From the NCBI GenBank assembly GCA_016794505.1, contig JAEUJZ010000187.1, positions 1-40,527 on the forward strand: DNA of 40,527 bases, read 5' to 3'. The translations under genes were made by a program, and so were the position numbers. Below, one piece after another: positions 15,626 to 23,721 of this stretch. The notes below the pieces were generated by a model. It ran no database searches. It was not told where the DNA came from and saw nothing but the letters and a program-made list of their open reading frames with translations. This DNA is from Myxococcales bacterium (lineage in GTDB: Bacteria > Myxococcota_A > Polyangia > Palsa-1104 > JAEUJZ01). How positions within the stretch are numbered: the stretch's first letter is position 1; each line of letters opens with the position of its first letter.

Positions 15626-17013
15626 ACCCTCGAACCCATACTTCTTTGCCAAGCTCGCGCAGTGCCGATGCAGCAGAGCCTTTGGTGCCGCTGCGGGACC
15701 TGGTCCGTGAGGGCCGCATCGATCCCACGTCTGTCGAGGCGCGGGCTGCAGCACTCATCCAACGCATTCCCAAGCCGCCCCCGCTGGCCAGCAGCGCGTA
15801 CCTGCGCATCGAAGACGAGATCCTGCAGCGCACGACCCCACAAGTGCCACGCATGCTGTGGCTGCGTCGACTCGGCTGGGGAGCCGCCGCCCTATCAACG
15901 GTGACGGCCAGCTTTCTCTTGGGCCTGAGCATGCGCCCGGCGCGTATTGAGACACGCGATACCGCACCGCTTGCAGCATCCCGGTCGCTGGAACTTCACG
16001 AAGTGCGCTTGCCTCGCGACAGTCAGGCCCGCCTGAGCGTCGGCACGGGCGATCAGCTAACGGTCGAGGGCCCCGGCACGCTGAGCCTTCAGGGGATGCA
16101 GGTGACGTTTCGGCAGGGCCGCTTGCGCGTCGACAGCGGCAATCAGCCTCTGCTGATCACGATTGGCTCGCGGCGTGTGACGGTGGGCGCGCGATCGAGC
16201 GCCAGTTTGAGCGCGCACGTGGGCGAGCTTGTCCTGGTCGCAGCCTATGTCGGATCGGTGACGATTGGCGAGCCTGCGACGGATGGTAGCCTGCAGACCT
16301 TCACGGTGCCTGCGGGCTCGTCCTGGACCGCGGCCCCCGTGGCCGATCCAAGGTCAGCCGCCGTCGGGACTCCTGCGCATGAGAGTCCCCAGATGGCTCC
16401 GCAGCGCGCGGCGGTCAGAGCACAGCGAGGCAACGCGACGGTGCCAAACAAGACATCGGTCCACGCGGCAGTGTCCGGGGCTCTCACAGCGCCGCAGCCA
16501 ACGTTGACGACAGCGCCGAGTCGCCTACTGGCCGAGTCGCAGCTTCTGGGTCGTGCCTTGCAGCGCCTGCACCGCGAACGCGACGCCCGCGGCGCGCTCA
16601 GCGTGCTCGACGAGTATGCAACCCAATATGCCGACGGAACACTGCGTGCAGAGGCCAGCGCGGCGCGTGTCGATGCCTTGCTGCAGCTCGATCGGCGCAG
16701 TGAAGCACTGCAGATTCTCGACGGAGCGAGCTTTAGCAACCTGGCGCGCGGAGGCGAGCTTCGACTGCTGCGAGGCGAGCTTCGCGCCCATGCCGGACGC
16801 TGCCGCGAAGCGGTCGCCGACTTCGATGCGGCGCTCAGAGGTGACGCGCGCAGCGACGGCCCACTGACCGAGCGAGCTCTGTACGGCGTGGCGACCTGCC
16901 GTCTGCAGCTTGGCGAGCGAGGCATGGCGCGGGATGCCCTCCGCAAATACCTTTCGCTGTACCCCACGGGTCGCTTTGCCGACGCGGCTCGCGAGGCCCT
17001 TGGCCAGCTGTAG
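15622..17013 (+). CDS. FecR-like anti-sigma/sensor protein with C-terminal TPR repeats
   Basis: A 463-residue single-pass membrane protein. The cytoplasmic N-terminal part (1-78) probably holds the sigma factor. A membrane helix lies at about 80-102 (LGWGAAALSTVTASFLLGL). A FecR-like beta-rich domain (about 115-230) has the familiar order DSQARLSVGTGDQLTVEGPGT, FRQGRLRVDSG and VGSVTIGEP. A low-complexity linker (about 235-300) leads to a helical TPR region (about 305-463) with RALQRLHRERDARGAL and ALYGVATCRLQLGE repeats, as in outer-membrane assembly lipoproteins. Start ATG 15622 overlaps the sigma gene stop (ATGA), so they are co-translated. It likely senses an envelope signal and releases the sigma factor. 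Confidence 0.8.
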   Translation: MNPRTHTSLPSSRSADAAEPLVPLRDLVREGRIDPTSVEARAAALIQRIPKPPPLASSAYLRIEDEILQRTTPQVPRMLWLRRLGWGAAALSTVTASFLLGLSMRPARIETRDTAPLAASRSLELHEVRLPRDSQARLSVGTGDQLTVEGPGTLSLQGMQVTFRQGRLRVDSGNQPLLITIGSRRVTVGARSSASLSAHVGELVLVAAYVGSVTIGEPATDGSLQTFTVPAGSSWTAAPVADPRSAAVGTPAHESPQMAPQRAAVRAQRGNATVPNKTSVHAAVSGALTAPQPTLTTAPSRLLAESQLLGRALQRLHRERDARGALSVLDEYATQYADGTLRAEASAARVDALLQLDRRSEALQILDGASFSNLARGGELRLLRGELRAHAGRCREAVADFDAALRGDARSDGPLTERALYGVATCRLQLGERGMARDALRKYLSLYPTGRFADAAREALGQL

Positions 17014-17024
17014 CCGGCCTGCGC

Positions 17025-17030
17025 TAGGCT
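17025..17030 (+). promoter_or_regulatory. Candidate -10 box TAGGCT before the debranching enzyme gene
   Basis: TAGGCT ends 6 nt before ATG 17037 in the 23-bp gap after the FecR/TPR gene. The same hexamer precedes the halogenase-like gene. A weak TTGGCC lies 19 bp upstream. It predicts a leaderless transcript. Confidence 0.35.
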
Positions 17031-17036
17031 GCAAGC

Positions 17037-19151
17037 ATGGTCGTCGAGCTAGGCCGTGAACTGTGTGGCGATCTGCGGACCGCCACCGCTCGTGAGTGGC
17101 TGGTCACCAATGGCATCGGGGGCTTCGCCGCCGGCACGGTAAGTGGCGTCCTGGGCCGGCGCTATCACGGCCTGCTTGTCGCGGCGCTAAAGCCCCCGTT
17201 GGGTCGCACGCTGCTCGTCAGCCACGTCGACGAAACCGCCGAGCTATCGGGGCAGCCCTATCCCATGGGCACGAGCCGCTGGCAGAGCGGTGCCGTGACG
17301 GGCCATGGCTATCGCAACATCGAGCGCTTTGTTCTCGACGGGCGCATCCCGACCTGGACCTACGCGTTGGGTGACGCGTTGCTCGAAAAACGCGTGTTCA
17401 TGGCGCCCGAGCGCAACACGACGTATGTGCAGTACACCCTGCGACGTGGCTCGGTGTCCGGGGCGCCCGTCGCGGTTCGCTGCAAGGTCCTGGTCAACTA
17501 TCGCGACTATCACGGCGAGACACGCTCGCAAGACTGGCTGATGCGCCTGTCACACCAGCCAGGTGGCGATACACTGCGCATCACCGCATATGCAGGCGCA
17601 AGCCCGTTTCTGTTGCGTTCCCCCGACGGGAACGTAGTCCCCGAGCACAGCTGGTATCGCGACTATCAGCTTGAACACGAGCAAGAGCGCGGCTTCCCCG
17701 GCACCGAAGACCATCTGTGTGTCGGCGAATTCCATCTGAGCCTGCACGAAGGACAGACCCGCTGCCTGATCGCAAGCTGCGAACCCGACGATTCGATCGA
17801 AGCGAATAGCGAGTTGGTGTTGGCCCTGCTGCGGCAACACGATGCACGACTTTTGGCACAGGCCAGCCGCCCCGACGATCCACCGGGCGTCGCGCAGCTC
17901 ATCCTGGCCACCAGCGATTTCCTGGTGCGGCGCGATATCCCGCGCATCCCCTTGCCTGCTGGCTCGGACGACGACCAAAGCGCCGCTCGCGTCCGCGCTG
18001 ATGCGAAGCGGCCCAGTGAGCCCGGCATCTCGATCATCGCTGGCTACCCATGGTTTTCCGACTGGGGGCGCGACTCGATGATCAGCCTGCCCGGCGTGCT
18101 TCTGGCGACGGGCCGCACCGCGCAGGCACGGAAGCTCTTGCGCACCTATCTTCACTTTCTCGATCGCGGTCTGATCCCCAACCGGTTTCCCGACGAGCAC
18201 AGCCAGCCCGAATACAACACCGCCGACGCCACGCTATGGTTGGTCGAGTCGCTGCGTGCGTACATCGCGGCCACCAACGATGATGCGCTGTTGCATGAGG
18301 TCTGGCCGGCCCTGCGTGAGATCGTGGCCTGGCACGAGCGCGGCACGCGTCATGGCATCGCCTGGGACCCCGACGACGGTCTGCTGCGAGCGGGTGAGTC
18401 GGGCGTCCAGGTCACCTGGATGGATGCCAAAGTTGGCGACTGGGTGGTCACTCCGCGCATCGGCAAGCCCGTCGAGATCAATGCTCTTTGGTACAACGCG
18501 CTATGCGTCCTTTCGACGCTGGCCGCCCGAATCGGACACACTCAGGAAGCGACCTGGTACGCCGAGAGAGCGCGTCGCAGCCAACACGGATTTGCTCGCT
18601 TCTTTTGTGCAGAAAAAGGCCAGCTCTTCGATGTGCTCGACGGACCCAGCGGCCACGATGCCAGCCTGCGCCCGAACCAGATCTTTGCGGTGTCGCTGCC
18701 GCATAGCCCGCTGCCCCCCGAGCAGCAGCGGGCCGTCGTCGACGTCTGTGCGCGCGAGCTATACACGTCCCGTGGGCTGCGCAGCCTGGCTCGCGGCGAG
18801 CCAGCATACAGCGGGCAATACAGCGGGGACGTGCGCAGACGCGACGGTGCGTATCACCAGGGTACCGTCTGGGGCTGGCTGCTCGGACCGTTTGCACGCG
18901 CCCACTATCGCGTCTATGGCGACGCAGACAAGGCGCGCAGCTTTCTTCTGCCGATGCTCGATCACCTGGACGATGCCGGCCTGGGTCAGATCAGCGAGAT
19001 CTTCGACGGTGACCCGCCCTTTCTGCCGCGTGGCTGCTTCGCCCAAGCCTGGTCGGTGGCCGAGTGGCTAGCCGCCTTTCGTCAGCTGGAACGCCCGACG
19101 CGGCCACGGCCCGATCCACAGGAACACGAGGAGCAGCAGGCCCAGCGCTGA
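17037..19151 (+). CDS. Glycogen debranching enzyme, amylo-alpha-1,6-glucosidase type
   Basis: A 704-residue enzyme with the bacterial debranching N-terminal domain (WLVTNGIGGFAAGTVSG at about 21-37, then RRYHGLLVAA) and a C-terminal (alpha/alpha)6 glucosidase domain. Conserved blocks of the latter are GYPWFSDWGRDSMISLPG, DEHSQPEYNTADATLW, PRIGKPVEINALWYNAL, YHQGTVWGWLLGPF and the final LGQISEIFDGDPP. It should hydrolyse alpha-1,6 branch points in glycogen or maltodextrin, and could feed glucose to the polyphosphate glucokinase encoded at 7022. The last 28 codons overlap, on the opposite strand, the end of the YfhO-family gene. That tail is Arg/Pro/Gln-rich and lies beyond the conserved domain. 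Confidence 0.9.
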   Translation: MVVELGRELCGDLRTATAREWLVTNGIGGFAAGTVSGVLGRRYHGLLVAALKPPLGRTLLVSHVDETAELSGQPYPMGTSRWQSGAVTGHGYRNIERFVLDGRIPTWTYALGDALLEKRVFMAPERNTTYVQYTLRRGSVSGAPVAVRCKVLVNYRDYHGETRSQDWLMRLSHQPGGDTLRITAYAGASPFLLRSPDGNVVPEHSWYRDYQLEHEQERGFPGTEDHLCVGEFHLSLHEGQTRCLIASCEPDDSIEANSELVLALLRQHDARLLAQASRPDDPPGVAQLILATSDFLVRRDIPRIPLPAGSDDDQSAARVRADAKRPSEPGISIIAGYPWFSDWGRDSMISLPGVLLATGRTAQARKLLRTYLHFLDRGLIPNRFPDEHSQPEYNTADATLWLVESLRAYIAATNDDALLHEVWPALREIVAWHERGTRHGIAWDPDDGLLRAGESGVQVTWMDAKVGDWVVTPRIGKPVEINALWYNALCVLSTLAARIGHTQEATWYAERARRSQHGFARFFCAEKGQLFDVLDGPSGHDASLRPNQIFAVSLPHSPLPPEQQRAVVDVCARELYTSRGLRSLARGEPAYSGQYSGDVRRRDGAYHQGTVWGWLLGPFARAHYRVYGDADKARSFLLPMLDHLDDAGLGQISEIFDGDPPFLPRGCFAQAWSVAEWLAAFRQLERPTRPRPDPQEHEEQQAQR

Positions 19152-21746
19152 CAAGAGGCCACCGCGACGAAGCGGCTCTTGGTCATAACGAAACTCGATG
19201 CGGTGCGTACCCGCGGAGAGCGGCACGCCACGCAGCGCCAAATTGGCGGGATAGATCGGCTGCCACACGCCATCCACCTTCGCGGTCCAGCCGGGGAAAT
19301 AGGCATCGGCCAAGACCAGCACGCCTGCGGTCTGTGCGGCGGCCTCGATGACCACGCGATGTCGACTGTATTCCAGCACGCGAGCCGCCTGCACCGATGG
19401 GCCACCTACCGACGGAGCAGATAGCGCTGGCGGCGGCGGAACGGGCCAGCTTGGCATGCTGCGGCGGGCGGTCAGCGGTACCGGACCGAGCACGACAAAG
19501 CGGTGCGGATCGAAGTCTGGCTGCGCGACGATCCGCGCTTCGTCTGCTTCGTCGACGGCGATCTTCGCTTGATAGGCCACAAAGGCGCGCGGCATGACCT
19601 GCCGGTTCTCAAAGACCCGAAGCTGCGCGTCCCAGACCGGTTCGAAGCGAGCGTGTGCCGGGCTGTCGACGGGACGAGAATAGACCGGCTGCCATTTTTC
19701 CGACGGTGCGACCCCACCGACCCAGTAGCGAATGTTCAACATGTCGACAATGGGCGAGGCCGCGTTCCAGATGCTGGCTGCCGCCAAGTCATCGACCTGC
19801 CGACGGTGCGGATACGGCCGCCCATGCCGCACGATGTACAGAAGCTGCGCGTATCGCCAGATCTGCACCGAGCTATACCCCGACGCGCTGGCCATCCCAA
19901 GGGTCTGTCCGACGGAAAGCAGGCGGAACGGGCCGCGTGGATCGGGGGCAAAGCGATACGGAAAGACCTCGTCGGCTTGCGCGGGCTGGGCCTGCTTTTG
20001 CTGCAGCCACTCGATGGCCGAGAAGCGCTCCATCCCATATGGATAGTCGGCAGGCTGCGGCAGCACATAGCGCCGGTTGGTCCATAGCTGGTCCCCCGCC
20101 GTTAGCGCCGAAATGAAAAGCAGCATCGCGGGACCGCGCCAACCCAGAAGGCCGCGCACGAGAGCCAGCGCCGCAAACAGCGACCCCACGACGGCAAGCT
20201 GAGCCCGCGAGCGCACGATCCACTTGAGCTTCGCTGCGACCAGCCCGGCCTGACGCAGATCGTGCCAGGCCAAGCCAAGCGCAAGCACCACCAGCGCGAC
20301 GCAGACGGCAAGGATTGCCCAGCGTCGACGCACTCGCACGCCTGCTGACGTGGTGAGCCAGGCTGGGCTCTCGCCCGAAGCCTGGCCGAACAGCGCATCG
20401 ACGGCGTGGGCGGCCAAGATCGGGGCCGCGACGACGTACAAAATCAGCCCGCGCGACGGGCAGCGCAACGCGCCATACAGCGGAAAGAAACGAAACAGAA
20501 GCGGGTGCAGCGGGCCGTGATCGCCGAGGGCTACCAGGATGCCCGACAGCAAGCAGACGAGCAGCGCCAGCCGCTCGGGGTCGACGCGGCGCGTCTGATC
20601 CCGCCGCCGCAGAAACGCGCCCGGAAGCGCCAGCAGCGCAGCCAACAGACCCTGGTAATACCCGGCAAGCTCCCAGTGATTCCACGGTGCAAACCAGTCC
20701 TGCTGTCGCGTCTCTCCGGTGCCGAGCACGTCGGGGGCAAAGAGAAACTGCAGGAAGTGCAGCGAGGGCCAGGCGTAGCTCGACGCAAAGCGATAGTCGG
20801 TGCCGAGCGAGCGCGTCGTGCTGGGCATGGCCGACAGCGTCGGAGCAAGCGCCAAACCAGCGAGCAGTCCCCCGGCGACAACGGCCAGCAGCAGCGGTGC
20901 GCCCAGCGACATAGCCGTCGCGACGCGCTCGGCTGGCGGACGTCGCGCCACCACCGTCGCAAAACGCGTCAGGCCATAGACCAAGAGCAGGATCGCAATG
21001 AAGTGCAAAATCGAGTGCGCGCCCGTCAGCAGCATCACGCCCAAGATCAGGCCACACAGGGCCAGGCTGCGGCGGCGCACAGGACCGGGATCTCCATCGA
21101 GATAGCGGTCGATCGCCCACAGCAGAAGCGGCAGCCACGCCAAGATCTGCACAAAGATGATGTGCCGGATGCGCACCACCAAGAACGACGACAAGGCATA
21201 GCTGATGGCGCCAAACAGCGCCGCGCCAAAGTGAAGCGGCAGGCCGTCGCAGCGCCGTCGACGCAGGTACACGAACATCGCCACGCCGGCCAAGACAGCA
21301 TGCAGCGCCGCCGACAGCCCCAGACCGGCAGGAACGCCGCTCGCCAAGCCAGCATCCGGCTCGCCGCTGCGCTTTCCTAAGAAAAATACCGCATTCAGTG
21401 GATAGAAATACCCGTAATAGGGATCGACCGTCAGGGGCCAGCCCAGAAACGAGTTTGCTTCCCAGCTCGGCCAGGCTCCCTCGCTGAGCGCCCGTCGATG
21501 CGCCACGCGGCCGGGGTAATAGCCGTCGGCGGCATCGTCCATGTGATAGACCGCGCCGCCAAACAGGACTTCGTGATGCAGCGCCGCCACCAGGCCTGCG
21601 ATGATCAGGGCAGCGAGGACCACACTACGCCAGCCACCGCTCTTGAGCCTGCAGACAAGGCCGCTTGGACGCGCCGCCAAGCTCGCTTCCGCTGGCTCGC
21701 GTCCCGAGGCTGCGCTGCGTTCGATTTCGGGATCTGCACCCGGCAT
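19068..21746 (-). CDS. YfhO-family multi-pass membrane protein
   Basis: An 892-residue membrane protein of the YfhO type (GT-C-like fold). A first helix at about 40-60 is followed by a periplasmic loop with DDAADGYYPGRVAHRRAL and WEANSFLGWPLTVDPYYGYFYPLN. This matches the conserved acidic loop seen in GT-C glycosyltransferases, with Asp-Asp as likely metal or lipid-sugar ligands. About 11-12 more helices follow, then a large C-terminal soluble beta domain (about 580-850) and a final helix near the end. YfhO in Bacillus glycosylates lipoteichoic acid; here a role in envelope glycosylation is likely, but the donor and acceptor are unknown. TAGCAT precedes ATG 21746 by 9 nt. It converges with and overlaps the debranching gene by 84 bp. 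Confidence 0.82.
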   Translation of the reverse strand: MPGADPEIERSAASGREPAEASLAARPSGLVCRLKSGGWRSVVLAALIIAGLVAALHHEVLFGGAVYHMDDAADGYYPGRVAHRRALSEGAWPSWEANSFLGWPLTVDPYYGYFYPLNAVFFLGKRSGEPDAGLASGVPAGLGLSAALHAVLAGVAMFVYLRRRRCDGLPLHFGAALFGAISYALSSFLVVRIRHIIFVQILAWLPLLLWAIDRYLDGDPGPVRRRSLALCGLILGVMLLTGAHSILHFIAILLLVYGLTRFATVVARRPPAERVATAMSLGAPLLLAVVAGGLLAGLALAPTLSAMPSTTRSLGTDYRFASSYAWPSLHFLQFLFAPDVLGTGETRQQDWFAPWNHWELAGYYQGLLAALLALPGAFLRRRDQTRRVDPERLALLVCLLSGILVALGDHGPLHPLLFRFFPLYGALRCPSRGLILYVVAAPILAAHAVDALFGQASGESPAWLTTSAGVRVRRRWAILAVCVALVVLALGLAWHDLRQAGLVAAKLKWIVRSRAQLAVVGSLFAALALVRGLLGWRGPAMLLFISALTAGDQLWTNRRYVLPQPADYPYGMERFSAIEWLQQKQAQPAQADEVFPYRFAPDPRGPFRLLSVGQTLGMASASGYSSVQIWRYAQLLYIVRHGRPYPHRRQVDDLAAASIWNAASPIVDMLNIRYWVGGVAPSEKWQPVYSRPVDSPAHARFEPVWDAQLRVFENRQVMPRAFVAYQAKIAVDEADEARIVAQPDFDPHRFVVLGPVPLTARRSMPSWPVPPPPALSAPSVGGPSVQAARVLEYSRHRVVIEAAAQTAGVLVLADAYFPGWTAKVDGVWQPIYPANLALRGVPLSAGTHRIEFRYDQEPLRRGGLLSALGLLLLVFLWIGPWPRRAFQLTKGG

Positions 21747-21755
21747 GGGCCCCGC

Positions 21756-21761
21756 ATGCTA
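21756..21761 (-). promoter_or_regulatory. Candidate -10 box TAGCAT before the YfhO-family gene
   Basis: On the minus strand TAGCAT ends 9 nt before ATG 21746. No -35 match or Shine-Dalgarno sequence was found. It sits in the 142-bp divergent region shared with hutU. Confidence 0.3.
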
Positions 21762-21876
21762 CCGCAAGCTGCACAAAAGCCCGGCGAGATTCGCCGCCTT
21801 CTGCCCCCACTGCTCGACGCAAGAATGCCCGAAAAACTGGTCCGCCCGGGTGATATCATCATGGGTTATCTGGGCG

Positions 21877-21882
21877 TAATAT
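21877..21882 (+). promoter_or_regulatory. Candidate -10 box TAATAT before hutU
   Basis: TAATAT (one mismatch from TATAAT at the third position and one at the fourth) ends 6 nt before ATG 21889. A second AT-rich palindrome, TGATATCA, lies at 21851-21858 and might be part of an operator. No HutC-like site could be identified with confidence. Confidence 0.4.
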
Positions 21883-21888
21883 CTGGCC

Positions 21889-23721
21889 ATGTCTGAAGCC
21901 ACTCCTCTAAATGGCGCTCTTACGCAGAGCGCGCTTGCGTCCCTTGCGGTGCAGGTCGATGCCAGCTCGCCCAGTCACGTCCTGTTACCGCACCTGCGTC
22001 CCGACGAAGCCCTGCGCGCCCCGCGCGGCAGTCAGCTGAGCTGTCGAGGCTGGGCCCAGGAAGCGGCGCTGCGCATGCTGCTTAACAACCTCGATCCCGA
22101 CGTCGCCGAGCGACCGCAGGACTTGGTCGTCTATGGCGGTACGGGCAAGGCGGCACGCAGCCGCGAGGCGCTGCTGGTCATCCTGCGCGAGCTACGCCAG
22201 CTCGCCGATGACGAGACGCTCTTGGTGCAGTCGGGAAAAGCCGTCGGAGTCCTGCGCACGCATGCCGATGCGCCGCGCGTCCTTATCGCCAACAGCAACC
22301 TGGTGCCGGCCTGGGCAAGCTGGTCGCACTTCTGGGATCTGGAACGCCAGGGCCTGATGATGTACGGGCAGATGACCGCGGGCTCGTGGATCTACATCGG
22401 CACGCAAGGCATCTTGCAGGGTACCTATGAGACCTTTGCCGCGGCGGCCCGCAAGCACTTCGCAGCGACGGGTGGCACGCTGCGTGGAAAGCTTGTGGTG
22501 TCGGGCGGCCTCGGTGGCATGGGCGGGGCGCAGCCGCTGGCTGTAACGATGAACGATGGCGTGTTCCTGGGCGTTGACGTGGACCCGAGCCGCGTCGAGC
22601 GTCGCTTGGCCACGCGCTATTTGGACGTGCAGGCTCGCGATCTCGACGAGGCGCTCGCGCGCTGCCGGGCAGCCTGCGAAAAAGGCCAGGCGCTGTCGGT
22701 GGGCTTGGTCGGCAACATCGCCGATGTCCTACAGTCCTTGGTCGATCGCGGCATCGTCCCTGACCTGATCACCGATCAGACCTCGGCACACGATCCACTG
22801 GTGGGCTATGTCCCCGCTGGCCTGTCGCTGAGCGAGGCCGCAGCGCTGCGCAAAGCCGACCCCGAGCGCTATATCGAGCGAGCGCGGGCCACGATGGTGA
22901 CGCACCTTTCGGCGATGCTGCGCCTCGGCGAGCGCGGCGCCCACCTGTTTGACTATGGCAACAACCTGCGTGGCCAGGCGCTGCTGTCGTCGCAGGCACA
23001 GGCCGTGGGGCTGTCGCGTGATGGGCTGTTCCATCACATTCCGGGCTTCGTCCCCGCGTACATTCGCCCGCTGTTCTGCGAGGGCAAAGGCCCGTTCCGC
23101 TGGGTGGCGTTAAGCGGCGATCCGGCCGACATCTATGCCACCGACGCTGCGGTTCTTGAAGTCATGGCGGGCACACCCAGCGAGCCGCACCTGCGTCGCT
23201 GGCTGGCCATGGCCAAAGAGCGCGTGCAGTTCCAGGGACTGCCGGCGCGCATCTGTTGGCTGGGTTATGGCGAGCGCGCTCGCGTCGGGCTGCGCTTAAA
23301 CGAGATGGTGCGCCGTGGCGAAGTGAAAGCGCCGATCGTCATCGGTCGCGATCACTTGGACTCGGGCTCTGTCGCCTCGCCAAACCGCGAAACCGAGGCC
23401 ATGCGCGATGGCAGCGACGCGGTCAGTGACTGGGTGTTCCTAAATGCGCTGGTCAACTGCGCCGCGGGAGCCACCTGGGTTTCGCTGCATCACGGGGGTG
23501 GCGTCGGCATTGGTTACAGCCAGCACGCTGGCATGGTCGTGGTCGCCGACGGTACAGACGCCGCAGCTCGCAGGCTAGAGCGCGTGCTGACCAGTGACCC
23601 CGCGATGGGAGTGCTGCGCCACGCCGACGCTGGCTACCCCGAAGCTCTAACGTTCGCCGATCGGCACGGCCCACGCGTGCCGCATCGTCACTCTCGTCGA
23701 GATGACTTGGGCAAAGGATAG
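21889..23721 (+). CDS. hutU: Urocanate hydratase
   Basis: A 610-residue urocanase, which converts urocanate to imidazolonepropionate in histidine breakdown, using tightly bound NAD+ as an electrophile. Signature blocks are YGGTGKA (82-88), LMMYGQMTAGSWIYIGTQGI (157-176), the NAD+-binding GGLGGMGGAQP (206-216) and DQTSAHDPLVGYVP. GNNLRGQA and the RPLFCEGKGPFRWVALSG stretch hold the catalytic-site residues. It is about 50 residues longer than the common 555-560, mainly from the N-terminus. No hutH, hutI or hutG is adjacent, which is unusual because these are normally clustered. The next gene begins immediately after its stop. Confidence 0.95.
   Translation: MSEATPLNGALTQSALASLAVQVDASSPSHVLLPHLRPDEALRAPRGSQLSCRGWAQEAALRMLLNNLDPDVAERPQDLVVYGGTGKAARSREALLVILRELRQLADDETLLVQSGKAVGVLRTHADAPRVLIANSNLVPAWASWSHFWDLERQGLMMYGQMTAGSWIYIGTQGILQGTYETFAAAARKHFAATGGTLRGKLVVSGGLGGMGGAQPLAVTMNDGVFLGVDVDPSRVERRLATRYLDVQARDLDEALARCRAACEKGQALSVGLVGNIADVLQSLVDRGIVPDLITDQTSAHDPLVGYVPAGLSLSEAAALRKADPERYIERARATMVTHLSAMLRLGERGAHLFDYGNNLRGQALLSSQAQAVGLSRDGLFHHIPGFVPAYIRPLFCEGKGPFRWVALSGDPADIYATDAAVLEVMAGTPSEPHLRRWLAMAKERVQFQGLPARICWLGYGERARVGLRLNEMVRRGEVKAPIVIGRDHLDSGSVASPNRETEAMRDGSDAVSDWVFLNALVNCAAGATWVSLHHGGGVGIGYSQHAGMVVVADGTDAAARRLERVLTSDPAMGVLRHADAGYPEALTFADRHGPRVPHRHSRRDDLGKG

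Noticed and set aside
20406..21380. Plus-strand 324-residue frame antisense to the YfhO-family gene
   Set aside because: Gln/Arg-rich composition, no motif, and fully inside a conserved gene on the other strand.
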